A stretch of DNA of 64,000 nucleotides from Streptomyces longhuiensis. GTDB lineage: Bacteria > Actinomycetota > Actinomycetes > Streptomycetales > Streptomycetaceae. The notes beneath the pieces were generated by a model. It ran no database searches and was not told the DNA's origin. It saw only the letters and a list, made by a program, of their open reading frames with translations. Below, piece by piece: positions 1 to 8,793 of the stretch. The DNA lies in NCBI RefSeq assembly GCF_020616555.1, contig NZ_CP085173.1, positions 6,526,001-6,590,000 on the forward strand. Reading direction: 5' to 3'. The first letter of the stretch is position 1. Each line of letters begins with the position of its first letter. The position numbers were made by a program, and so were the translations under genes.

Positions 1-760
1 GCAGCCCGGTCACGGGCGGCGGCGGGTCGAACTGGTGGGCCCACAGCAGCGCCATGTCGTCGTCGCGCTGGAACGGCGGCAGGCCGGTCAGGGTCTCCTG
101 GACGACGCAGGCGAGGCTGTAGACGTCGCACCGGCCGTCGACCGGGCGGCCGGAGATCTGCTCGGGCGCCACATAGTCGAGCGTGCCGACGAACTGGCCC
201 ACGGACGTGAACCCCGTCAGCGACAGCGACTTCTTCGTCAGGCCGAAGTCGGTGAGGTAGACGTGCTCGGGGTGGTCGCTGTCCGTTCCCGCGGCGACCA
301 GGATGTTGCCGGGCTTCACGTCCCGGTGCACCAGGTCGTGGTCGTGGGCGGCGTCGAGCGCGGACGCGACCTGCGCGGCGATCCGTATCGCCGTCCCCGC
401 GGGCAGCGGACCCTGACGGTCGATGAGCGCGCGCAGGTCCTGGCCCGCGACGAAGCGCATGGCGATGTAGAGGATGCCCTCGGTCTCGCCGGCCTCGAAG
501 ACCGGCACGATGTGCGGATGGTCGATCGCGGCGGCGACGCGCGACTCGTGCGTGAACCGTTTACGGAAGGTGTCGTTACGTACGAGTTCGGGGGCGAGCA
601 GTTTGAGCGCGACGGTGCGGTCGAGGCGCAGGTCCTTGGCCCGGTAGACGACCGCCATGCCGCCCCGGCCGATCTCGCTCTCCACGCGGTACCCGGCGAT
701 CTGCCGCCCGAGCAGATCGGACGGCCGGCCGGCGGGCAACTGCGGATCGTCCGTCATCAT
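1..760 (-). CDS. Serine/threonine protein kinase, N-terminal part (truncated by window edge)
   Basis: About 253 residues of a Hanks-type kinase are visible; the C-terminus lies left of the window. The glycine loop (GRGGMAVVY), the invariant lysine in VALKLL, the catalytic loop HRDVKPGNI, the DFG motif (DFGLT) and an APE motif (VAPEQ) are all intact, so it should be active. It is likely membrane-anchored like most Streptomyces kinases, but the anchor is not in view. ATG 760 overlaps the stop of the upstream gene by 4 bp (ATGA), implying translational coupling. It is the third gene of an operon headed by an FHA-ABC protein. FHA domains bind phosphothreonine, so the kinase may phosphorylate that neighbour; this is inference. 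Confidence 0.93.
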   Translation of the reverse strand, partial: MMTDDPQLPAGRPSDLLGRQIAGYRVESEIGRGGMAVVYRAKDLRLDRTVALKLLAPELVRNDTFRKRFTHESRVAAAIDHPHIVPVFEAGETEGILYIAMRFVAGQDLRALIDRQGPLPAGTAIRIAAQVASALDAAHDHDLVHRDVKPGNILVAAGTDSDHPEHVYLTDFGLTKKSLSLTGFTSVGQFVGTLDYVAPEQISGRPVDGRCDVYSLACVVQETLTGLPPFQRDDDMALLWAHQFDPPPPVTGL

Positions 761-1554
761 CGGTCACCGGGCCGGGGGCCGTCCCGTACGGGAGTGGGGG
801 CGGAGGACTCCTGCGTACCGCGCTCCGCCGGGTCGTAGCCGTTCATCTCTGTCGGGTCCACGATGCGTGTCGGCTCGGGGGCGGGGGGTGCCCCACCGGT
901 GTTCTCGCCGTTCTGGCCGTTCTGGCTGTTCTCGTCCGGGCCGGGGGCCGTCTCGTGCGGGCCCGAATCCGCGACCTCTTCCGGGTCCACGACGCGCGTG
1001 GGTTCCGGTGCCGGGGCGGGTGCGGGAGTGGGCGCGGCTGCGGGCTCCGGTGTCGCCGCGCTCGGCCGTCCCGGCCCCGCCCCCGCCGCGTACGTACTGA
1101 GCTGCCTGCCGTCGCAGTACACCCACCGCTCGTGCTCGGCGTCGTACAGCCACACCGCCTCGCCGTCGACGACCATGCCCACCCGCAGCCCCTGCGTGCG
1201 GCGCTGGAACGTCTCCCCGTCGATGCGCTCCTCGGCCAGTTCCTGCGCGGCCCGCCGGTACTGGCCCGCGGCCTCCTCGACGCGCGCCATCAGCGGGCGC
1301 GGATCCGCCGTGCGGGCCATGGGCTTTCCGGCCTCCGGCGGGTCGCGCGGCACAGCGACGAGAAGGCGACCGTCGACCCACGCCGACCATCCGTTGGCGC
1401 ACACGATCCGGCCCCAGTCCGCGCGCCGGTCGACCAGTTCGACGGGGAGCAGCGGGTCGAGCGGCTGCGTGGGCCGGGACACGTCCGGCTCCTCCCAGGC
1501 GGGCATCCCGTCCGGGGGCACGACATGGGTGGGGCGGAACTCCGGTGTCGCCAT
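757..1554 (-). CDS. Hypothetical acidic proline-rich protein in kinase/FHA operon
   Basis: This 265-residue protein has no family I recognise. The N-terminal half (about 1-165) looks folded and contains VELVDRRADWGRIVCANGW and WLYDAEHERWVYCDG, which suggest two small beta-rich units. The C-terminal 100 residues are Pro/Ala/Glu-rich and twice repeat EPTRIVDP/EPTRVVDP, a threonine-containing motif that could be a phosphosite read by an FHA domain (inference). There is no signal peptide or membrane segment. It begins 12 bp after the FHA-ABC gene and overlaps the kinase start by 4 bp, so it is probably co-translated with both and may be a kinase substrate or adaptor. Confidence 0.8.
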   Translation of the reverse strand: MATPEFRPTHVVPPDGMPAWEEPDVSRPTQPLDPLLPVELVDRRADWGRIVCANGWSAWVDGRLLVAVPRDPPEAGKPMARTADPRPLMARVEEAAGQYRRAAQELAEERIDGETFQRRTQGLRVGMVVDGEAVWLYDAEHERWVYCDGRQLSTYAAGAGPGRPSAATPEPAAAPTPAPAPAPEPTRVVDPEEVADSGPHETAPGPDENSQNGQNGENTGGAPPAPEPTRIVDPTEMNGYDPAERGTQESSAPTPVRDGPRPGDR

Positions 1555-1566
1555 GGGCGCCTCTCG

Positions 1567-4002
1567 CTACTTCCGCATGATGGCGGGCTCGTGCCGGCGC
1601 AGCAGGCGCGCGACGGCGAATCCGAAGACGACCGAGAGCACGACCAGCATCCCCATGTTGAGCAGCCACACCCCGGTGGCGTGTTCGAACAGGGGGTCGC
1701 TCGTCAGTTTCCCCGGCACGATCCGGGACAGACCGACCGTGCCCGCCATCGCGCTCAGCGCCCACCGGGACGGGACCAGCCACGACAACTGCTCGATTCC
1801 GGGCACCCCGTGCAGTTTGAGCAGCGCACCGCAGAACACGACCTGGATGATCGCGAGGAGCACCAGGAGCGGCATGGTGACCTCCTCCTTGCGCACCAGC
1901 GCGGACACGAGCAGACCGAGCATCATCGCCGTGAACGACAGGAGTGCCACGGTCAGCGTGATCTCCGCCAGCGGAGGCATCAACACGCCTTTGCCGCCTG
2001 GCGCGTTGAGGTCGACACCGACGAGTCCGACGAGCGTCAGCACGATGGCCTGCAGCACCGTGATCGTGCCGAGGACGACGACCTTGGACATCAGATACGC
2101 GGATCTGGACAGCCCGACGGCACGTTCCCGCTGGTAGATCACCCGTTCCTTCACCAGCTCGCGCACGGCGTTGGCGGCGCCCGTGAGCACACCGCCCACA
2201 CACAGGAGGAGCAGGGCGTTCATCGCCGTCTCCTGGGTGAGACGGCTGCCGGCCAGCGCACGCACCATCGCACCCATGACGAACGGCAGCGCGATCATGA
2301 TGGCGAGGAAGGTCCGGTCGGCGCTCAGCGCTGCCGTGTACCGGCGTACGAGCGTCCGCAGCTGCGCTCCCCAGCTCCGGGTCCTCGGCGGCGGGGCCAC
2401 CTCCGCCGAGGGGGCGTTCGGTACCCGCGGCTGCGCCGTGGAGTTCACGATGTACTGACGGTGGAACAGGGACGTGCTGTAGTCCTCCGCCCAGCCGCGG
2501 TCGCGGTCGTTCTCGAACGCCTCGAACGCCTCCGGCCACTCCTCGAAGCCGAAGAACCCGAGCGCGTCCCCCGGCGGGCCGTAGAACGCGATCTTCCCGC
2601 CGGGGGCGAGGACCAGCAGTCGGTCGCACACCTCCAGGCTGAGGACGCTGTGCGTGACGACGATGACGGTCCGCCCGTCGTCGGCGAGGCCGCGCAGCAT
2701 GTGCATCACCGAGCGGTCCATGCCCGGGTCGAGCCCGGACGTCGGCTCGTCGAGGAAGAGCAGGGACGGCTTCGTGAGCAGTTCGAGGGCGACGCTGACG
2801 CGCTTGCGCTGGCCGCCGGAGAGGCTGTGGATCGGCTGCGTCGCCCGCTGTTCGAGGCCCAGCTCGCGGACGACCTCGTCGACGCGGTCGCGCCGTTCCG
2901 ACTTCTCGGTGTCCTGCGGGAAGCGGAGTTCGGCCGCGTAGCCGAGGGCCCGGTGCACGGTCAGCTGCGAGTGCAGGATGTCGTCCTGCGGCACGAGCCC
3001 GATGCGCTGGCGCAGTTCGGCGTAGTCGCGGTACAGGTCGCGGCCGTCGTACAGGACCGTGCCCTGATCGGCGGGGCGCAGCCCGGTCAGGGCGTTGAGC
3101 AGCGTGGACTTGCCCGCGCCGCTCGGGCCCACGACGGCGAGCAGGCACTTCTCGCCGACCGGGAACGAGACGTGATCGAGGAGCGTCTTGCGGCCCCGGT
3201 CCACGGTGACCGCCAGGCCCTGGACGTCGAGCGAGACCTCGCCGGTGTCGACGAACTCCTGCAGCGTGTCGCCGACCAGGCAGAACGCGGAGTGGCCGAT
3301 GCCCACGATGTCCCCGGGCGAGACCCGGGCACGGGAGACCGGTGTGCCGTTGAGGTAGGTGCCGTTGTGCGAGCCGAGGTCGACGATCTCGTACGTGCCG
3401 TCGGACTGCGCCCGCAGCTCCGCGTGGCGGCGGGAGACGATCAGGTCGTCGACCACGAGGTCGTTGTCGGCGCTGCGGCCGATGCGCACGGTGCGGACGG
3501 GCAGCGGCCGTACGGTCGTCGGCTGCCGGAACGTGCCGGTCGCGCCGGGCATGGAGACGGAGGAGGGCCGTTCGGGGGCGCGGGGTGTCGCTGACACCTG
3601 ATCAAGTACGTGATCAGGGATGCGGTCCGGTATGTGATCCGCCAGGTGATCCGTCACGGGCTCGGGCGGCGGTGACGGTGGCTCATGGCCGACCAGGACG
3701 GCGCGCGGCCCGTTCGCGGGGTGACCGAACCGGATGACCGTCCCCGGTCCCACCCCGGACTCGTGGATGCGCCGGCCCCCGGTGTACGTGCCGTTCGTAC
3801 TGTCCTCGTCCTCCAGACACCAGTGGTCGGCGACGGGCCGGAGCACCGCGTGGTGCCATGAGACGCGGGCGTCGTCGATGACGATGTCACTCAGGGGGTC
3901 GCGACCGACGTGGTAGTCCCTGCTCGGGCTCATCACCGTGGGTCCGGCATCGGTTTCGAGCACAAGCTCGGGCGCAGTCGGCGCGACGGGCCGCTCTGCC
4001 AT
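1567..4002 (-). CDS. Tandem-FHA ABC transporter (ATPase plus ABC-2 permease in one chain)
   Basis: The 811-residue chain reads FHA (about 14-105), a linker, FHA (about 168-245), an ABCG-like ATPase (about 255-500) and an ABC-2 permease with about six membrane helices. Both FHA cores keep the phosphopeptide residues (GRDPLSD, SWHH and STNGT; GRSADND, SRRH and SHNGT). The ATPase shows Walker A GPSGAGKST (292-300), LSGGQRKRV and FLDEPTSGLDPG. The inter-FHA linker repeats DH(I/L/V)xD. It is probably an exporter gated by binding to a phosphorylated partner, plausibly the operon's kinase or the 265-residue protein. The ATG has no Shine-Dalgarno, and TAGAAT on the minus strand lies 6 nt upstream, so the mRNA may be leaderless. 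Confidence 0.93.
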   Translation of the reverse strand: MAERPVAPTAPELVLETDAGPTVMSPSRDYHVGRDPLSDIVIDDARVSWHHAVLRPVADHWCLEDEDSTNGTYTGGRRIHESGVGPGTVIRFGHPANGPRAVLVGHEPPSPPPEPVTDHLADHIPDRIPDHVLDQVSATPRAPERPSSVSMPGATGTFRQPTTVRPLPVRTVRIGRSADNDLVVDDLIVSRRHAELRAQSDGTYEIVDLGSHNGTYLNGTPVSRARVSPGDIVGIGHSAFCLVGDTLQEFVDTGEVSLDVQGLAVTVDRGRKTLLDHVSFPVGEKCLLAVVGPSGAGKSTLLNALTGLRPADQGTVLYDGRDLYRDYAELRQRIGLVPQDDILHSQLTVHRALGYAAELRFPQDTEKSERRDRVDEVVRELGLEQRATQPIHSLSGGQRKRVSVALELLTKPSLLFLDEPTSGLDPGMDRSVMHMLRGLADDGRTVIVVTHSVLSLEVCDRLLVLAPGGKIAFYGPPGDALGFFGFEEWPEAFEAFENDRDRGWAEDYSTSLFHRQYIVNSTAQPRVPNAPSAEVAPPPRTRSWGAQLRTLVRRYTAALSADRTFLAIMIALPFVMGAMVRALAGSRLTQETAMNALLLLCVGGVLTGAANAVRELVKERVIYQRERAVGLSRSAYLMSKVVVLGTITVLQAIVLTLVGLVGVDLNAPGGKGVLMPPLAEITLTVALLSFTAMMLGLLVSALVRKEEVTMPLLVLLAIIQVVFCGALLKLHGVPGIEQLSWLVPSRWALSAMAGTVGLSRIVPGKLTSDPLFEHATGVWLLNMGMLVVLSVVFGFAVARLLRRHEPAIMRK

Positions 4003-4008
4003 GACCGA

Positions 4009-4014
4009 ATTCTA
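4009..4014 (-). promoter_or_regulatory. Candidate -10 box of the FHA-ABC operon
   Basis: TAGAAT on the minus strand ends 6 nt before the ATG at 4002, which would place transcription initiation at or near the A of the start codon. No good -35 hexamer was found. Inference only. Confidence 0.35.
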
Positions 4015-4142
4015 TCGACGTGTGCTGGTATGCGCCTGATCGGGCGAGTGCCCCGACCGCACACAGGCCCGGCACAGGCCGGCCTCAGCCCGGACTCAGC
4101 TCGTTAAGAGAGCTCTCAGACTCCGTCCGTACGGTGCGGGGC

Positions 4143-4739
4143 ATGGTTACGAAGACTGATGACGAGACGACCGAGACCCCCGAGTCCACCACCGCCGAGG
4201 CCGCTGCCGGGACTCCTGAGGTCATCGAGGTCACCAAGGAGGCAGAAGGTACCGACGCCGTCGAGGCTGCCGACGCCCCCGAGGGCACGGACGCGGACCT
4301 CGACGACGAGCAGTTCGCGACCGCCGCGCCCGTGGAGGACTCCTCCGGCGCGGGGCAGGGCGCCGGCGCCGTCGTCTCCGCGGCACTCGGCGTCGTCGCG
4401 CTCAGCGGCAGCTGGGTCGCGACCGTCGCCTCGGCCCGCGAGTCCCTGATCGGCCAGCTCCAGACCTCGCAGAGCGCGAGCGTCGCCAAGCAGGTCTCCG
4501 AGGTCTACGGCGACTCGTGGCACGCCACCGCCCTGGTCGGCGGCATCTTCGCGCTCCTCGCGCTGATCGTCGGCGCGGTCGTCCTGGCCAGGCCCGCGTT
4601 CGGCGCCCCGGGCAGGCCGCAGGCCGTGTGGATCAAGTCGGTCGCCTGGGCGGGTGTCTCCCTCGGCGTCCTCGGTCTGCTTCTCGCCGTGGCGAAGTAC
4701 ACCGACATCCTCATGGCGCTGCCCTCGACCTCTTCCTGA
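4143..4739 (+). CDS. Small membrane protein with acidic N-terminal domain
   Basis: The 198-residue protein has an N-terminal 70 residues extremely rich in Glu, Thr and Asp, probably disordered. About three hydrophobic segments follow: VVSAALGVVALSGSWVATVA, a helix beginning ATALVGGIFALLALIVGAVV, and one around AWAGVSLGVLGLLLAVAK. I do not recognise the family. The first ATG of this reading frame lies further upstream (4020), but codon use becomes typical only from ATG 4143, and GCGGGG just upstream can act as a weak ribosome site. It diverges from the FHA-ABC operon. A palindrome GAGAGCTCTC at 4108-4117 sits in its upstream region. Function unknown. Confidence 0.75.
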   Translation: MVTKTDDETTETPESTTAEAAAGTPEVIEVTKEAEGTDAVEAADAPEGTDADLDDEQFATAAPVEDSSGAGQGAGAVVSAALGVVALSGSWVATVASARESLIGQLQTSQSASVAKQVSEVYGDSWHATALVGGIFALLALIVGAVVLARPAFGAPGRPQAVWIKSVAWAGVSLGVLGLLLAVAKYTDILMALPSTSS

Positions 4740-4761
4740 CCCTGCTTCCTGAGACGTGCGT

Positions 4762-4836
4762 CGGGGTGCCTCAGGCCGGGTCGGGGGTACCTCAGACCCG
4801 GCCTGAGGCCCTCCGAGGTACGTCTAAGGCACCCCG
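4762..4836. other. Nested inverted repeats, structured intergenic element
   Basis: A perfect 14-bp inverted repeat (CCTCAGGCCGGGTC at 4769-4782 with its complement at 4795-4808) lies inside a second 9-bp inverted repeat (CGGGGTGCC at 4762-4770 with GGCACCCCG at 4828-4836). The two stems share bases 4769-4770, so they compete. No T-run follows. It may end transcription of the upstream gene or be an RNA switch; nothing visible decides between these. Confidence 0.55.
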
Positions 4837-4945
4837 TACCCGGAACATGCGGCACTCTCCCGATGTGGCGGACCCCCCTGGGAGACGAGTGTTGAGGCAT
4901 CGCAGAAAGCGAAGCCGAAACCCACTCGCCACCAGGGAGCACCAG

Positions 4946-5143
4946 ATGTACGAGTACGAGATCCACCAGGTCCGCGCCGCCGAACTCGTCCGCCAGGCCG
5001 AGCACAGCCGTCTGGTCCGCGAGGCCCGTGAGGCCCGGCGCAGCCGGCGCGCGGAGCGCCGCACCGCCTCTGCCGGCCAGGACGCGGAGGGTCGGGTGAA
5101 CAGTTCGGGCTCACGCCGCTCGCGTTTCGCGCGTGCGGCCTGA
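4946..5143 (+). CDS. Small basic helical protein (65 residues)
   Basis: The ORF starts at an ATG preceded by AGGGAG with 6-nt spacing, a good ribosome site. The product is highly charged and arginine-rich, with a long predicted helix (EIHQVRAAELVRQAEHSRL and onward) and a basic, serine-containing tail. It has no signal or membrane segment. Short proteins of this kind sit upstream of LuxR-type genes in several Streptomyces, but I know no function. A terminator-like hairpin follows 18 nt after the stop, so it is probably a single-gene transcript. Confidence 0.65.
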   Translation: MYEYEIHQVRAAELVRQAEHSRLVREAREARRSRRAERRTASAGQDAEGRVNSSGSRRSRFARAA

Positions 5144-5161
5144 CGATGACGGCAGAGCAGG

Positions 5162-5192
5162 GGGAGGGCCACACGGGTGTGGTCCTCCCTTT
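5162..5192 (+). terminator. Terminator hairpin after the 65-residue gene
   Basis: GGGAGGGCCAC (5162-5172) pairs with GTGGTCCTCCC (5179-5189) around the loop ACGGGT, with one G-T wobble, and TTT follows. Its position argues against starting the next gene at the upstream ATG 5146. Confidence 0.65.
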
Positions 5193-5301
5193 CCACTTCA
5201 ACTCCGCCTTCAACGCGGCCGACAGGCACATCGAGGTCGTCGACCCGCGCCCGACTCTGCCCTCGGCGATAACGGGTGCCGCTGGGTCGGACCCCTGTGC
5301 G

Positions 5302-8300
5302 ATGCTCGCCCCTGTGGAGACCAGGTGCGTCAGCCCGGTGTTCGTCGGTCGCGCCGGCGAACTGGGCGTACTCAACAAGGCGCTCGCCCGTGCCACCACG
5401 GGGGAGCCGCAGGCCATGCTGCTCGGCGGGGAGGCGGGAGTCGGAAAGACCCGTCTCGTCGAGGAGTTCGCGCTCGCCGCGGGACGCGAGGGCGCCGTCG
5501 TCGCGCTCGGCGGATGCGTCGAGATCGGTGCGGACGGGCTTCCGTTCGCCCCCTTCTCGACCGCTCTGCGCGCCCTGCGCCGGTTGCTGCCCGAGGAGTT
5601 CGTCGCGGCGGCCGCCGGACAGGAGACCGAGCTCGCACGGCTCCTGCCCGAACTCTCCCCGGCGCCGACCGGACGCGACGGACGCCACGACGAGGAGAGC
5701 ATGGCCCGGCTCTTCGAGCTGACGGCCCGTCTCCTGGAACGCGTGGCCGCGGACCGCACCGTCCTCGTCGTCCTGGAAGACCTCCACTGGGCCGACGCCT
5801 CCACCCGCCACCTCCTCTCCTACCTCTTCCGTACGCTGCGCAGCGGCCGTCTCGTCATCGTGGCCACGTACCGCGCCGACGACGTCCACCGCCGTCACCC
5901 CCTGCGCCCGCTCCTCGCCGAACTCGACCGCCTGCGCACCGTCACCCGCCTCGAACTCGACCGCTTCAGCCGCGACGAGGTGGCCCGCCAGGTCGCCGGG
6001 ATCTTCGCCGCCGAGCCCGAACAGGCCCAGGTCGACGACATCTTCGAGCGCTCCGACGGCAACGCGTTCTTCGTCGAGGAACTGGCCGTCGCCACCAGCG
6101 ACGGCTGCTGCACCGGTCTGTCCGAGACGCTGCGCGACGTGCTCCTCGTCCGCGTCGAGAGCCTTCCCGAAGACGCCCAGCGCGTGGCCAGGATCGTCGC
6201 CGAGGGCGGCTCCACCGTCGAGTACGCGCTGCTCGCCGCCGTCGCGCGGCTCGGCGAGGACGAACTGATCGAGGCCCTGCGCGCCGCCGTCGGCGCCAAC
6301 ATCCTGCTCGCCACCCCCGACGGGGACGGCTACCGCTTCCGCCACTCCCTGGTCCGCGAGGCCGTCGGCGACGACCTCCTGCCCGGCGAACGCTCCCGCC
6401 TCAGCCGCCGCTACGCCGAGGCGCTCGAGGCCGACCCCTCGCTCGTCCGCGCCGACGAACGCGTCACGCGCCTCGCGAGCTACTGGTACCACGCCCACGA
6501 CCCGGCCAAGGCCCTGCCCGCCGTCCTCGACGCATCCGTCGAGGCCCGCCGCCGGCACGCCTACTCCGAGCAACTGCGGCTCCTGGAACGGGCGATGAAC
6601 CTCTGGGACGAGACCCCCGAGGACATTCGCGCCGAACTGCGCCCCGTCGACTACACCGAGGTCTACCCGCCCTGCGGCTGCGACCCCGCCACCACGCCCC
6701 TGCGCTATCTCGACCTGATGGCCGAGGCGGCCGTCGCCGGCCGGCTGTGCGGTGAGCGCGAACGCTCCCTCAAGATCACCAAGCGCGCCCTGCGTCTCAT
6801 CGACGACGCCGACGACGAGAAGGACCCCCTGCGCGCCGCCTGGTTCTGGATCCAGCGCTCCCGCCTCGTCCCGTCCCTCGGCCGTGGCGACGGCTGGGCC
6901 GAGATCGCCACCGCCCAGGAACTCGTACGCGGACTGCCGCCGTCCGAGGTGCACGCCGAGGTCCTCACCAACGTCGCCTCCTGGGGCATGCTCCACAACC
7001 CCGGCGAGGAGACCCTGGCCGCCGCCGAACGGGCCGTCGAATACGCCCGCATGGTCAAGGCCGAGGACATCGAACTGAACGCGAGACTCACCCTCGGCAG
7101 CCTCCTCGTCGACGCGGGCGAGGCCGACCGCGGCTTGGCCGAGATGTACGCCGTCCGCGACCGCGTCGTCGAGATCGGCCTCGTCCCGCAGGTCGGCCGC
7201 GTCCACATCAATCTCGCCTCCGCCCTGGAGAGCGCGGGCCGCTCCCTCGAGTCCGTGACCGTCGCCGAGTCGGGCATGGACCTGTGCCGCCGGTACGGCC
7301 TCCTCGACTCGGAGGGCTGGGTCCTGACCAACATGGCCGAGTCCCTCACCTCCCTGGGCCGCTGGACCGAGGCCGACGCCGTGGTCGACACGGCACTGCG
7401 GTCCTCCGCCCTGAGCGCCAAGCCCCGCGGCACGGCCGCCCTCCGCCGCGCGACCGTCGCTCTCGGCCGCGGCGACCACGCCGAGGCGGCCGCCCAGCTC
7501 GCCGCCGCCCGCGCCGCCTACGGCACCCACGACACCATGCCTCAGTACGCGCTGCCCCTGTCCGCCCTCGCCGTAGGCATCGCGGCCGCCGCCGGCGGCA
7601 CCCAGGGACTCCTCGACGCCCGCGCCGAACTCGCCCGCGTCGTCGCCGAGGGCATCCCGCCCAGCAACCAGCGCTATGCCTGGCCCCTTCTCGTCGCCGC
7701 CGCAGTCGCCGAGGCCGACGCGCGGGGCCTGCCGACCGCGGAGCCCGGCCGCGCCGAAGCCGTCGACCGCATCCGCACGGCCGCCAAGCACCTGGCCACC
7801 CCCATGCCCGTGTGGCTCGCCCACGAACAGTGGGTCCGCGCCGAACTCCTGCGTGCCGAAGGCCGCGACACCCCTGACGACTGGTCCCATCCCCTCACCA
7901 CCTTCGAGTCGCTCGACCGCCCCCACGACCTCGCCCGCGTCCGCTTCCGCGCGGCGGAGTCCCTCCTCGCGGCAGCCGCCACGTTCGACGACGAGAGGGA
8001 GCGGGCCACGGAACTGCTGCGGCTCGCCGGAGCCGTCGCCGACCACATCGGAGCGCGCCCGCTCACCGAAGCGGTCGCCCTCCTCGCCCAGCGCGCCCGC
8101 CTCACCCTGAACCCCGCCGCGCCACGTCCTCAGGTCCCTGCCGACCCCGCCGAGGAACTCGGCCTGACCAGCCGCGAACGCGACGTCCTGCGTCTCGTCG
8201 CCGCCGGACGCAGCAACCGCCAGATCGCCGAGGAGCTCTTCATCTCCCCGAAGACGGCGAGCGTCCACGTCTCCAACATCCTCGCCAAGCTGGGCGTCGG

Positions 8301-8361
8301 CGGCCGCGGCGAGGCGGCCGCCCTGGCCCACCGCCTGAGACTGTTCGCGCCCACGGGCTGA
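5302..8361 (+). CDS. Large LuxR-family (LAL-type) ATPase transcriptional regulator
   Basis: From ATG 5302 the protein has 1,019 residues. The AAA-type ATPase has Walker A GGEAGVGKT (about 42-50) and Walker B VLVVLEDLHWAD (about 154-165). A long TPR-like helical middle follows, then a C-terminal LuxR helix-turn-helix (LTSRERDVLRLVAAGRSNRQ and onward, about 952-1018). An in-frame ATG at 5146 exists, but the terminator hairpin at 5162-5192 would lie inside that longer ORF, and codon texture becomes typical only after 5300; GTG 5314 is also possible. Such regulators often control secondary metabolism or sugar uptake. No target is evident from the neighbours, and the inducer is unknown. Confidence 0.9.
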   Translation: MLAPVETRCVSPVFVGRAGELGVLNKALARATTGEPQAMLLGGEAGVGKTRLVEEFALAAGREGAVVALGGCVEIGADGLPFAPFSTALRALRRLLPEEFVAAAAGQETELARLLPELSPAPTGRDGRHDEESMARLFELTARLLERVAADRTVLVVLEDLHWADASTRHLLSYLFRTLRSGRLVIVATYRADDVHRRHPLRPLLAELDRLRTVTRLELDRFSRDEVARQVAGIFAAEPEQAQVDDIFERSDGNAFFVEELAVATSDGCCTGLSETLRDVLLVRVESLPEDAQRVARIVAEGGSTVEYALLAAVARLGEDELIEALRAAVGANILLATPDGDGYRFRHSLVREAVGDDLLPGERSRLSRRYAEALEADPSLVRADERVTRLASYWYHAHDPAKALPAVLDASVEARRRHAYSEQLRLLERAMNLWDETPEDIRAELRPVDYTEVYPPCGCDPATTPLRYLDLMAEAAVAGRLCGERERSLKITKRALRLIDDADDEKDPLRAAWFWIQRSRLVPSLGRGDGWAEIATAQELVRGLPPSEVHAEVLTNVASWGMLHNPGEETLAAAERAVEYARMVKAEDIELNARLTLGSLLVDAGEADRGLAEMYAVRDRVVEIGLVPQVGRVHINLASALESAGRSLESVTVAESGMDLCRRYGLLDSEGWVLTNMAESLTSLGRWTEADAVVDTALRSSALSAKPRGTAALRRATVALGRGDHAEAAAQLAAARAAYGTHDTMPQYALPLSALAVGIAAAAGGTQGLLDARAELARVVAEGIPPSNQRYAWPLLVAAAVAEADARGLPTAEPGRAEAVDRIRTAAKHLATPMPVWLAHEQWVRAELLRAEGRDTPDDWSHPLTTFESLDRPHDLARVRFRAAESLLAAAATFDDERERATELLRLAGAVADHIGARPLTEAVALLAQRARLTLNPAAPRPQVPADPAEELGLTSRERDVLRLVAAGRSNRQIAEELFISPKTASVHVSNILAKLGVGGRGEAAALAHRLRLFAPTG

Positions 8362-8447
8362 GCCCCAGGCCCGCACGGGGTCGTCACGAAGGGTGAAATT
8401 TCGCGCTGTCGTACGCTGGACGGAGGTCTCGGCCACCCGGAGGCGCC

Positions 8448-8744
8448 GTGTTCAACATGTTCGAGGAGCTGTTCTCACCCGGCCGCAAGCACACCAACGA
8501 GGAGCGCAAACGGCTGGAGCTGACCCGCGTCGACCTCAACGACGGCGACCCGGGGCGCGGCCCCATAGACCTCACCTCCGGCAAGGTGGTGGTCCGCATC
8601 CCTGCCCAGAGCCCACCGGGCCTGACGGACACGACGGATCAAGGTCCGACGGACCCGACGGACGAATCGGAGCCGGGGGAGCCGGCCCCCGAGGCGGACG
8701 CGCCCGACCCCGCCGTCCCCGCCCCCTCCGACGGCGAGACCTGA
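8448..8744 (+). CDS. Small conserved actinobacterial protein (DUF6191-like)
   Basis: The 98-residue protein begins MFNMFEELFSPGRKHTNEER, an N-terminus I associate with a widespread Streptomyces family of unknown function; the DUF6191 label is from memory and not certain. About 50 conserved residues are followed by a Pro/Glu/Asp-rich, probably disordered tail. Translation likely starts at GTG 8448, with GGAGG 4 nt upstream; the ATG at 8457 is an alternative. A candidate -10 (TACGCT, 8412-8417) lies upstream. It is convergent with the sugar dehydrogenase gene. Confidence 0.7.
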   Translation: MFNMFEELFSPGRKHTNEERKRLELTRVDLNDGDPGRGPIDLTSGKVVVRIPAQSPPGLTDTTDQGPTDPTDESEPGEPAPEADAPDPAVPAPSDGET

Positions 8745-8774
8745 GCTCTGGCTCCACTCTCGCCGCAACCGGGA

Positions 8775-8790
8775 CCGGGGACCTCCCCGG
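8775..8790. terminator. Short hairpin between convergent genes
   Basis: CCGGGGA (8775-8781) and TCCCCGG (8784-8790) form a compact GC stem between two convergent genes. It has no T-run, so its terminator role is tentative. Confidence 0.4.
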
Positions 8791-8793
8791 CCG

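Noticed and set aside
764..3148. 794-residue minus-strand ORF overlapping the FHA-ABC gene
   Set aside because: It is a +1 frame shadow, very Arg/Ala/Pro/Gly-rich. The overlapping frame has clear FHA and ABC motifs.
4792..8436. 1,214-residue minus-strand ORF opposite the LuxR regulator
   Set aside because: It is the antisense shadow of the LuxR gene. Long antisense frames are normal in GC-rich DNA, and its composition (Gly/Glu/Asp-rich without motifs) is not protein-like.
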